Shown: piece after piece, positions 57,780-64,000 of the stretch | Numbering within the stretch: position 1 is the first letter of the stretch | Layout: each line of letters starts with the position of its first letter | Assembly (NCBI RefSeq): GCF_904842695.1 | Contig: NZ_CAJGWQ010000001.1 | Location: 62,001-126,000 of the forward strand | Length of the DNA stretch: 64,000 nt | Origin: Gulosibacter hominis | Lineage (GTDB): Bacteria; Actinomycetota; Actinomycetes; Actinomycetales; Microbacteriaceae | Direction of reading: 5' to 3' | Program-made: the position numbers and the translations under genes | The notes under the pieces: generated by a model | What the model was told of the DNA's origin: nothing | The model's database searches: none | What the model saw: only the letters and a program-made list of their open reading frames with translations

Positions 57780-59243
57780 ATGAATCGTCGCGCAAAAATC
57801 GTTGCCACGCTGGGACCGGCCGTCAACACACCCGAGGGGATCCGCGCACTGCTGAGCGCCGGTGTGAACGTGACTCGCTTCAACCTCAGTCACGGTGACC
57901 ACACCGTGCACAGCCAAAACTACGAATTGGTTCGTGAGGCTGCCGCCGAGCTCGGCCACCAGGTGGCGATTCTCGTCGACCTACAGGGGCCGAAGATTCG
58001 CCTCGGTAAGTTCGATGATGGTGCGCCCTATGAGCTGGCTGAGGGCACGCTGTTCAAGATCACCACTGACGACATCGTTGGTAACCACGAGATCGTGAGC
58101 ACCACGTTCAAGGGGCTGCCGCAGGATGTGCGGGTGGGCGACCCGTTGCTGATCGACGATGGCAAGGTCATGCTGCGTGCGGTCGAGGTGTCAGACACCA
58201 CGGTTACCGCGCGCGTGGAAGTGCCCGGCCCGGTGTCGAACAACAAGGGCATTAACCTGCCCGGTGTGGCCGTGAACGTGCCCGCACTGAGCGAAAAAGA
58301 CGAGGCCGATCTGCGCTGGGCGCTGCGTATCGGTGCCGACATAATCGCGCTCTCATTCGTGCGCGGCCCCGAAGACATTCATCGCGTACACCAGATCATG
58401 GAAGAAGAGGGCGTCACACTACCGGTGATCGCCAAGATCGAAAAACCGCAGGCGGTTGACCGGCTGGCTGAGATCGTGGATGCATTCGACGGCATCATGG
58501 TTGCGCGTGGCGACCTGGGTGTGGAATTGCCGCTCGAATCGGTACCCATCGTGCAAAAGAAGGCCATTGAGCTGGCACGTCGCCGTGCGAAACCCGTGAT
58601 TGTGGCCACGCAGATGCTCGAGTCGATGATGAGTAACCCGCGCCCCACCCGTGCCGAGGCATCCGACTGCGCCAACGCGGTGCTTGACGGCGCGGATGCG
58701 CTGATGCTCTCGGGTGAGACGAGCGTGGGGCAGTATCCGATCGCGGCGGTTGAAACGATGAGCCGCATCATCGCATCCACTGAGGAGCACGGACTGAACC
58801 GTATTCCGCCGCTCGGAACGAAGCCGTTTACGCAGGGCGGCGCGATCACGCTCGCCGCGGTTGATCTCGGCGAGTTCCTTGGTGCGAAGTATCACTGTGT
58901 GTTCACCGAGTCGGGTGACTCGGTACGCCGGCTTGCGCGCCTGCGGCCGCGCATCCCAATTCTTGGATTTACGCCGCGCGAATCGATCTGTCGACGTATG
59001 AATCTGTACTGGGGCGTGGAGGCGACGCTGGCCGAGCGCGTGACCCACACTGATGAGATGTTCCAGCAGGTGGAGCGCTATTTGCTCGACAACAACCTGG
59101 CTAAGCGCGGCGACAAGGTGATCATCGTTTCGGGCATGCCTCCCGGGGTTCCGGGGTCGACGAACGATGTGCGCGTGCACCGGGTGGGCGAGGCGGAGGA
59201 CCAGAGTATCCCCGCCTACCGGGGGCGGCACACTCGCGACTAG
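57780..59243 (+). CDS. pyk: Pyruvate kinase
   Basis: Last step of glycolysis. KIVATLGPA, TRFNLSHGDH, VDLQGPKIRLG, VIAKIEKPQAV (catalytic lysine), MVARGDLGVELP and ATQMLESMMSNPRPTRAEASD are all present. A C-terminal allosteric domain completes 487 residues. CGGAGG is properly placed before ATG 57780. It is 38 bases after lgt. Downstream, a small CTCGCC/GGTGAG hairpin at 59254-59270 without a T run is the only terminator candidate. Confidence 0.97.
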   Translation: MNRRAKIVATLGPAVNTPEGIRALLSAGVNVTRFNLSHGDHTVHSQNYELVREAAAELGHQVAILVDLQGPKIRLGKFDDGAPYELAEGTLFKITTDDIVGNHEIVSTTFKGLPQDVRVGDPLLIDDGKVMLRAVEVSDTTVTARVEVPGPVSNNKGINLPGVAVNVPALSEKDEADLRWALRIGADIIALSFVRGPEDIHRVHQIMEEEGVTLPVIAKIEKPQAVDRLAEIVDAFDGIMVARGDLGVELPLESVPIVQKKAIELARRRAKPVIVATQMLESMMSNPRPTRAEASDCANAVLDGADALMLSGETSVGQYPIAAVETMSRIIASTEEHGLNRIPPLGTKPFTQGGAITLAAVDLGEFLGAKYHCVFTESGDSVRRLARLRPRIPILGFTPRESICRRMNLYWGVEATLAERVTHTDEMFQQVERYLLDNNLAKRGDKVIIVSGMPPGVPGSTNDVRVHRVGEAEDQSIPAYRGRHTRD

Positions 59244-59318
59244 TTCGATAGCTCTCGCCGGTGCGGTGAGTGCGAAACATATTTGCGGGCGGTTTGATCG
59301 CAAACTTGCGCTACATGG

Positions 59319-59337
59319 TTAGGTAAGGCTAACCTTA
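59319..59337 (+). promoter_or_regulatory. IdeR/DtxR iron box upstream of the siderophore transporter
   Basis: TTAGGTAAGGCTAACCTTA matches the 19-base IdeR/DtxR consensus TTAGGTTAGSCTAACCTAA at 17 of 19 positions. It contains a perfect 8-base inverted repeat, AGGTAAGG (59321-59328) and CCTTACCT (59333-59340). A possible promoter is TTGCGC 59306-59311 with TAACCT 59330-59335 (18-base spacer), so the bound repressor would cover the -10 region. Iron-replete cells should shut the operon off. Confidence 0.85.
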
Positions 59338-59343
59338 CCTACG

Positions 59344-59364
59344 AGCCGTGGAGTGATCACGGCT
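59344..59364 (+). other. Leader hairpin between the iron box and the binding-protein gene
   Basis: AGCCGTG at 59344-59350 pairs with CACGGCT at 59358-59364 around a 7-base loop, followed by TTCGTTTGG. It lies inside the predicted 5' leader, about 12 bases before the ribosome-binding site. It may stabilise the mRNA or act as a weak attenuator. Confidence 0.4.
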
Positions 59365-59390
59365 TTCGTTTGGAACCAGGAGTTATTCGT

Positions 59391-60359
59391 ATGCGCATTC
59401 GTCGCATTTGTGCTGCAGTGGTTGCCACTGCAGCTGCTTTCGCCCTCACCGCCTGCTCGTCGGCGGCAGCCCCGAGCGAGTCGGCAAGCCCCAGCCAGGG
59501 TGCAGCCGCCGCCGCTGACCTGACGCTCACCACGGTTGACGGTGAGCGCACCATTGATGCGGTGCCCGAGCGTGTGGTCGTCCTCGACTATGCGAGCCTC
59601 GACACGCTCAATGCGGTGGGGAAGTCGGATGTTGTGGTTGGCACCGCCACTAAGTCGCTGCCCGAGTCGCTGAAAAGCTATGCCGATGTCGAAAATGTCG
59701 GCACGCTCAAAGAACCCGACTTCGAGGCAATTGCCGGACTCGACCCGGATCTGATCATCATCTCGGCCCGCCTGGCTGAGCAGGCGCCGCAGCTCGAGGA
59801 GATCGCCCCGACGGTGAACCTGTCGAGCGACTCAAAAAACTGGCTCGAAAGCGTCAACGAGCGTGCAGTCGACCTGGCGGCACTGTTCGGTGAAGAAGCA
59901 GCTGCTCAGGAACGCGTTGACGAAATCACAGCTGCGGCCGACGAGCTGCGCGGCAAAGCCGGTGAAGCCGGTAAGACCATGTTTGTTATGAGCTCCGGCG
60001 GCAAGCTCTCCACCTACGGCCCCGGTGGTCGATACGGCTTCGTATTCGATGACCTCGGTTTCGTGTCTGCAGATGAAGCGGCCACCGCTGACGAAGCGCG
60101 CCACGGCAAAGAAATTTCGTTCGAATACATCGGCGACAAAAACCCGGCGCAGCTGCTGGTCATCGACCGGGATGCAGCAATCGGTTCTGAAGGGCAGGCA
60201 GCCGAGCAGGTGCTCGACAACACGATTGTCAACGCCACCGATGCTGCCAAGAATGACCGAATCACCTACCTTGATGCGGCAAGTTGGTATCTCGTGGGTG
60301 GTGGCCTTGACACCACCAAGAGCATGATCGACGAACTCTCCGCTGCAATCGGTGGATAG
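59391..60359 (+). CDS. Siderophore ABC transporter substrate-binding lipoprotein (FatB/CeuE/YclQ-like)
   Basis: Binds a ferric siderophore outside the cell. The lipoprotein signal peptide ends at LTAC with Cys22, followed by an Ala/Ser linker. The class III binding-protein fold shows RVVVLDYASLDTLNAVG, GTLKEPDFEAIAGLDPDLIIIS, APTVNLSS and a late SWYLVGGGLDTTKSMIDELSAAI segment. The start is ATG 59391 with CAGGAG 8 bases upstream. At 322 residues it fits the catecholate/citrate-type subfamily, but the ligand cannot be told from sequence. It overlaps the first permease gene by 8 bases. Confidence 0.92.
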   Translation: MRIRRICAAVVATAAAFALTACSSAAAPSESASPSQGAAAAADLTLTTVDGERTIDAVPERVVVLDYASLDTLNAVGKSDVVVGTATKSLPESLKSYADVENVGTLKEPDFEAIAGLDPDLIIISARLAEQAPQLEEIAPTVNLSSDSKNWLESVNERAVDLAALFGEEAAAQERVDEITAAADELRGKAGEAGKTMFVMSSGGKLSTYGPGGRYGFVFDDLGFVSADEAATADEARHGKEISFEYIGDKNPAQLLVIDRDAAIGSEGQAAEQVLDNTIVNATDAAKNDRITYLDAASWYLVGGGLDTTKSMIDELSAAIGG

Positions 60360-61335
60360 TTTCCAGCGCAGTTTTTCACGCTGGGGTTTGTGGGCGCTGA
60401 TCGCCCTCACTCTGGTCGCTAGCGTCGTCAGCCTCGGAATCGGGGCTGCCGGCGCTAGCGGCGCTTCCAGCGGCACGAACGACATCAACCTGCTGTGGAC
60501 CAGTCGCGTGCCACGCACGATCGCGCTGCTACTTGCCGGCAGCGCCATGGCCCTCAGCGGCATGATCATGCAGATGCTGGCACGCAACCGCTTTGCCGAG
60601 CCCTCCACCGCCGGTACCGTCGACTCGGCCGCCCTGGGTATCGTGCTGGTGATGGTGCTCGTTCCGGGCATCCCCGTGATGGGGAAGCTCGCTGTTGGTG
60701 CACTGGCCGGGCTCGCTGGCACGCTCCTGTTCATGCTCATCCTCAAACGCATCCCGATGCGCGACCCACTCATGGTGCCGCTTTTGGGCATCATGCTCGG
60801 TAACGTTATTGGCGCCGTGGCGTCGTTTATCGCCTATCGCACCGACCTGCTGCAATCACTCGGCAGCATGCAGTCGGCGAGCTTTAGCGCGATCATCGAG
60901 GGGCGCTACGAGCTCATGTGGATCGCCGCCGCCCTGACCGTCGTGGCGTTCATTGCTGCCGACCGGTTCACCGTGGTTGGGTTGGGAGATAATCTCACCA
61001 CCAACCTCGGTCTGAACTACACACGCATTGTGCTGCTAGGCCTGGCCATTGTGGCGCTCAACACGGCAATCGTCGTCGTGCATGTGGGAGCAATTCCGTT
61101 TATTGGCCTCGTCGTTCCCAACCTGGTGGCGATGCTGCTCGGTGACAATGTGCGTCGAACCGCGCCCTGGGTGCTGGTGCTTGGGATGCTGCTGGTGGTT
61201 GTGAGCGATATTTTTGGGCGCATCATTAATTGGCCCTATGAGGTGCCGCTCGGGCTCGTGATGTCGATTGTCGGTGCCGCAGTGTTCCTCACCATGCTGC
61301 TGCGGCCACGGCGAAAGGGAGCGGTTCATGGCTAG
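60352..61335 (+). CDS. Iron-siderophore ABC transporter permease 1 (FecCD family, FatD/YclN-like)
   Basis: One half of the membrane channel. It has about nine helices. The family motifs are LLWTSRVPRTIALLLAGSAMALSGMIMQMLARNRFAEPSTAG near residues 45-85 and FIGLVVPNLVAMLLGDNVRR in the second half, which contacts the ATPase. The length is 327 residues. The GTG start lies within the end of the binding-protein gene. It is paired with a second, non-identical permease, giving a heterodimeric channel. Confidence 0.93.
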   Translation: MDSFQRSFSRWGLWALIALTLVASVVSLGIGAAGASGASSGTNDINLLWTSRVPRTIALLLAGSAMALSGMIMQMLARNRFAEPSTAGTVDSAALGIVLVMVLVPGIPVMGKLAVGALAGLAGTLLFMLILKRIPMRDPLMVPLLGIMLGNVIGAVASFIAYRTDLLQSLGSMQSASFSAIIEGRYELMWIAAALTVVAFIAADRFTVVGLGDNLTTNLGLNYTRIVLLGLAIVALNTAIVVVHVGAIPFIGLVVPNLVAMLLGDNVRRTAPWVLVLGMLLVVVSDIFGRIINWPYEVPLGLVMSIVGAAVFLTMLLRPRRKGAVHG

Positions 61336-62350
61336 TTTGAGTCAAATAGCAGTGAGCGCGCGCCACTCAGGCAGCCCCGGCGGGGCCGCCCAGCGCGCGA
61401 ACCAGCGGCGGGACCTGATCGTCATGGTGGTGCTGGCGGTGTTCATGGCCGCACTCATCGGCGCGTACCTGCTGACCGACCTCAGCGGCAATATCGACTA
61501 CGTGCTCGGACGCCGACTGCGCTCGATCTGGGCCTTCGCGCTGGTTGCGATTGCGATCGGCATTTCGACCGCAACCTTTCAGACCATCACCGCTAACCGG
61601 TTGCTGACCCCGTCCATCATGGGATTCGACTCGCTGTACATCCTGCTGCAAACCGTAATCGTGTTTTTGATTGGCGGAACTGCGACGAGCGTATTCGGCG
61701 CGGTCGGGAGTTTTTGGGTCGAGGTGGGCTGCATGGTCATCTTCGCTGTGCTGCTGTATAGCTGGCTGCTACACACTCAGGTGCGGGTGCACACGCTGCT
61801 GCTCATTGGTGTCGTGCTCGGAATGCTTTTCCGAAGCGTTTCGACTTTTTTGCAGCGAATGATCGACCCCGACACCTTCATGACCCTGCAGAACACCTTT
61901 TTCGCATCCTTTACGAATGTGCCGAAAGAGCTGCTCTTGCCAGCATCAGTCTTGCTAGTCGTGAGCATGGCGGTGAGTTGGTACGATCATCGCCGGCTCG
62001 ATGTGATGGCGCTGGGCGTACCGGTTGCCACTAATCTGGGTATTTCACCGCGGGCGATGCGGGTGCGCACACTCACTTCGGTGGCGCTGTCGGTATCGGT
62101 GGCAACCGCTCTGGTGGGACCGGTGACTTTCTTCGGTCTTATCGTGGTGCATCTGGCATATCGGATGCTGCGCGTTTCGCACCATGCCACGATGCTGCCA
62201 ACTGTGGCGCTCATCGGCATGATCGCGCTCGTCGGGGGACAGCTGCTGGTGGAGCGAGTGTTCCAACTCGACATCGCACTCGCGATGATCGTGGAATTTG
62301 TGGGCGGACTGCTATTTATTGTGTTAATTCTGAGGAGGAAGCCGCTGTGA
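61328..62350 (+). CDS. Iron-siderophore ABC transporter permease 2 (FecCD family, FatC/YclO-like)
   Basis: The second channel half. About 40 cytoplasmic N-terminal residues precede the first helix (IVMVVLAVFMAALIGAYLL). Motifs are RRLRSIWAFALVAIAIGISTATFQTITANRLLTPSIMGFD and VTFFGLIVVHLAYRMLRVSHH. The start is ATG 61328 with AAAGGGAG upstream, overlapping permease 1 by 8 bases; the longer open frame is not family-like. The length is 340 residues. The stop overlaps the ATPase GTG. Confidence 0.92.
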   Translation: MASLSQIAVSARHSGSPGGAAQRANQRRDLIVMVVLAVFMAALIGAYLLTDLSGNIDYVLGRRLRSIWAFALVAIAIGISTATFQTITANRLLTPSIMGFDSLYILLQTVIVFLIGGTATSVFGAVGSFWVEVGCMVIFAVLLYSWLLHTQVRVHTLLLIGVVLGMLFRSVSTFLQRMIDPDTFMTLQNTFFASFTNVPKELLLPASVLLVVSMAVSWYDHRRLDVMALGVPVATNLGISPRAMRVRTLTSVALSVSVATALVGPVTFFGLIVVHLAYRMLRVSHHATMLPTVALIGMIALVGGQLLVERVFQLDIALAMIVEFVGGLLFIVLILRRKPL

Positions 62351-63159
62351 TCACCATCGATTCGGTTGTGAAGCGCTTTGGTGACACTGTCGTGGTTGAT
62401 GATGTCTCGTTGAGAATCCCACCCGGCGGCGTGACATCGATTATTGGCCCGAATGGGGCGGGTAAATCAACCCTGCTTTCACTCATGAGCCGCCTCGAGC
62501 CAATGAATGCCGGCGTGATCACCGTGGACGGTCTCGACGTCAGCAAGACCAAATCGGCCGTCCTCGCCAAGCGGCTCGCTATTTTGCGGCAGGAAAACCA
62601 CGTCACCATTCGACTGACGGTGCGCGATCTCGTCGCCTTTGGGCGCTTTCCACACACGCAGGGACGGATCACCGATCACGACAATGTGCTGATCGATCAG
62701 GCCCTGGCGTTTTTGGGGCTCACTGAGCTGCAAGACCGCTTCGTCGACGAACTCTCGGGCGGACAGCGGCAGCGTGCGTTTGTGGCGATGGTGATCTGTC
62801 AGGACACTGACTATGTGCTGCTTGATGAGCCGCTCAATAACCTCGATATGCGCCACTCGGTGGCCATGATGCAGCACCTGCGCCGCATCGCGACCGAGCT
62901 GGGTAAAACCATCGTGATTGTTGTGCATGACATCAACTTCGCCTCGGTGTACAGCGACACCATCATTGCCATGCGTGAGGGGCATGTGGTGGTCCAGGGC
63001 ACACCTGGCGAAGTGATGACCGAACGCAAACTTGCCGAAATTTACGACATGTACATCCCGATTCACGAGATTGAGGGTCGACGTATCGGCATGTACTACT
63101 GGGCGCCCGAAATGCCGGTGCGTCGCGAGCAGCGCGCAATCGACCAGCAGCGCAAATAA
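62347..63159 (+). CDS. Iron-siderophore ABC transporter ATP-binding protein (FatE/YclP-like)
   Basis: Drives siderophore import. Walker A GPNGAGKSTLL, Q-loop LRQENHV, signature LSGGQRQRAFVAMVI, Walker B YVLLDEPLNNLD and switch HDINF are all intact. The length is 270 residues. GTG 62347 overlaps permease 2 by 4 bases, with GGAGGAAG upstream. The coding end is 1 base from the 3' end of a convergent tRNA gene, and no terminator lies between. Confidence 0.94.
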   Translation: MITIDSVVKRFGDTVVVDDVSLRIPPGGVTSIIGPNGAGKSTLLSLMSRLEPMNAGVITVDGLDVSKTKSAVLAKRLAILRQENHVTIRLTVRDLVAFGRFPHTQGRITDHDNVLIDQALAFLGLTELQDRFVDELSGGQRQRAFVAMVICQDTDYVLLDEPLNNLDMRHSVAMMQHLRRIATELGKTIVIVVHDINFASVYSDTIIAMREGHVVVQGTPGEVMTERKLAEIYDMYIPIHEIEGRRIGMYYWAPEMPVRREQRAIDQQRK

Positions 63160-63160
63160 T

Positions 63161-63246
63161 TGGTGCCGATGGTGGGAGTCGAACCCACACGTCCTTGCGG
63201 ACAGCGCATTTTGAGTGCGCCGCGTCTGCCATTCCGCCACATCGGC
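63161..63246 (-). tRNA. tRNA-Leu (anticodon CAA)
   Basis: Reading the minus strand from 63246, the acceptor strand GCCGATG pairs with CATCGGC near 63165-63171, followed by discriminator A and an encoded CCA (63163-63161). The anticodon loop CTCAAAA gives CAA at 63213-63211, decoding UUG. A long variable arm (around GTCCGCAAGGAC) and the T-arm GTGGGTTCGACTCCCAC fit a class II leucine tRNA. The total is 86 bases including CCA. No second tRNA is adjacent. Confidence 0.95.
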
Positions 63247-63276
63247 ATGTGTTGCTCACAATGAGCGTTCTTCAAT

Positions 63277-63309
63277 TTGAAGTGTTTTTCAACATGAGTA
63301 GAGTAGCCT
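63277..63309 (+). promoter_or_regulatory. Promoter region of the ANTAR regulator gene
   Basis: TTGAAG at 63277-63282 with TAGAGT at 63299-63304 (16-base spacer) is a fair promoter. An overlapping TAGCCT at 63304-63309 lies 6 bases before the GTG. Either would give a very short or absent leader; no ribosome-binding site is visible. Confidence 0.5.
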
Positions 63310-63315
63310 GATTTT

Positions 63316-63927
63316 GTGACTGATACTGATGCACCCCAAGTTCCACGGCGCGTCGTCGTCGCTGAAGACGAGTCGCTGATCCGCATTGACATCGTTGAAA
63401 CGCTTCGCGACAACGGATTTGACGTGGTCGGCGAAGCCGGGGACGGCGAAACCGCTGTGGCATTGGCGCGCGAGCTGCGGCCCGATCTGGTCGTAATGGA
63501 TATCAAGATGCCGAAGCTCGACGGTATTGCCGCAGCCAAACAGCTGACTGACGACAATGTCGCGCCAGTCGTGCTGCTTACCGCGTTTAGCCAGCGTGAC
63601 CTTGTCGAGCGGGCAACTGAAGCCGGTGCGCTTGCCTATGTGGTCAAGCCATTTACCCAGAACGACCTGCTGCCGGCGATTGAGATCGCACTCGCACGCC
63701 ACCAGCAGATCGTGGCCCTTGAAAACGAAGTTGCCGATCTTGCCGAACGATTTGAAACGCGCAAGCTGGTCGATCGCGCCAAGGGCCTGCTCACCGACAA
63801 GATGGGTCTGAGCGAGCCGGAAGCGTTCCGCTGGATTCAAAAAGCTTCGATGGACCGCCGCCTCACCATGCACGAGGTCGCCCAGGCGGTCGTCGAGCAG
63901 CTGGCTCCGAAAAAAACCGGCAAATAA
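63316..63927 (+). CDS. Response regulator with REC and RNA-binding ANTAR domains (PdtaR-like)
   Basis: Residues 12-125 are a receiver domain: VVVAEDESLIR acidic pocket, phospho-acceptor aspartate in VVMDIKMPKLDG, LTAFS, and the lysine of VVKPF. A short coiled coil leads to a C-terminal ANTAR domain (RKLVDRAKGLLTDKMGLSEPEAFRWIQKASM, MTMHEVAQAV-like) that binds RNA hairpin pairs to block termination. At 203 residues it matches the actinobacterial PdtaR type, usually paired with a histidine kinase PdtaS encoded elsewhere and located next to polA, which would follow beyond the window. The GTG start is probably leaderless. Confidence 0.92.
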   Translation: MTDTDAPQVPRRVVVAEDESLIRIDIVETLRDNGFDVVGEAGDGETAVALARELRPDLVVMDIKMPKLDGIAAAKQLTDDNVAPVVLLTAFSQRDLVERATEAGALAYVVKPFTQNDLLPAIEIALARHQQIVALENEVADLAERFETRKLVDRAKGLLTDKMGLSEPEAFRWIQKASMDRRLTMHEVAQAVVEQLAPKKTGK

Positions 63928-63942
63928 TTCCGCTCATGCCGC

Positions 63943-63960
63943 CGCCCCGCATCAGGGGCG
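63943..63960. other. Small GC hairpin after the ANTAR regulator gene
   Basis: CGCCCC at 63943-63948 pairs with GGGGCG at 63955-63960. There is no T run, so it is at best a weak terminator. The remaining 40 bases to the window edge show nothing I recognise. Confidence 0.3.
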
Positions 63961-64000
63961 TGTGGCAACGGCGCAAACGGCTGACGGAAAGCGGCAACGC

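Noticed and set aside
1-64000. CRISPR array, insertion sequence, prophage or restriction-modification genes
   Set aside because: No regularly spaced repeats, transposase, integrase, phage or methyltransferase genes were found; nearly all frames belong to housekeeping or transport genes.

Overview
The window is high-G+C DNA, almost fully coding, from a Gram-positive actinobacterium. The gene content and order fit the family Microbacteriaceae: ruvB-yajC-secDF-rel, alaS-ruvX-mltG-aroECKB-efp-nusB, pyrR-pyrBC-carAB-pyrF-mIHF/gmk-rpoZ-coaBC-metK-priA, and his-trp-lgt-pyk. The genus cannot be fixed from sequence alone. Actinobacterial hallmarks are the Trp-operon membrane proteins (TIGR02234 and HGxxPAAW types), an mIHF domain, an IdeR/DtxR-type iron box, a PdtaR-like ANTAR response regulator, a PriA without helicase motifs, and several genes with a -10 hexamer directly in front of the start codon. 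No gene-free stretch exceeds 300 bases. I saw no insertion sequence, phage gene, CRISPR array or rRNA gene.

Layout. 1-6.6 kb: end of Holliday-junction processing (ruvB), Sec accessory genes (yajC-secD-secF) and bifunctional rel. 6.6-9.2 kb, minus strand: an unrecognised small gene, a DUF349 protein and a membrane-anchored cyclophilin. 9.3-22.0 kb, plus strand: rarA, rpsD, a DUF948 protein and a small membrane protein, alaS, ruvX, mltG, shikimate genes aroE-aroC-aroK-aroB, efp and nusB, closed by a terminator-like hairpin. 22.2-32.7 kb: a molybdenum block of mog-moaE-moaA (+), moeB-moeA-moaC-mobA/DUF6457-moaD (-), modABC (+), fdhD and a DUF808 gene (-). It lies where aro-efp-nusB would usually run into pyrR. 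32.7-47.3 kb: a tightly coupled pyrimidine operon (pyrR, pyrB, pyrC, a membrane/PH-like protein, carA, carB, pyrF) continuing into an mIHF-gmk fusion, rpoZ, coaBC, metK and priA. 47.4-57.7 kb: fmt-rsmB, rpe, hisE-hisG-hisF-hisI, two small membrane proteins, trpC-trpB-trpA and lgt. 57.8-64 kb: pyk, an iron-box-controlled siderophore ABC transporter, tRNA-Leu(CAA) on the minus strand, and the ANTAR regulator.

How it works together. Most genes overlap their neighbour by 1-4 bases (ATGA, GTGA, TAGTG), so translation is strongly coupled. The pyr operon carries a convincing PyrR-binding hairpin directly before the pyrR ribosome-binding site, and the iron transporter a near-consensus IdeR box. The molybdenum block covers MPT synthesis, adenylylation, insertion, molybdate uptake and FdhD sulfuration, but no molybdoenzyme lies in the window. 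The most unusual items are the nucleoid-protein/guanylate-kinase fusion, the mobA-DUF6457 fusion with an internal start, the molybdenum block at the nusB/pyrR junction, and the absence of trpE where the tryptophan genes begin. I found no clearly new multi-gene system. Everything here was read by eye, without similarity searches.
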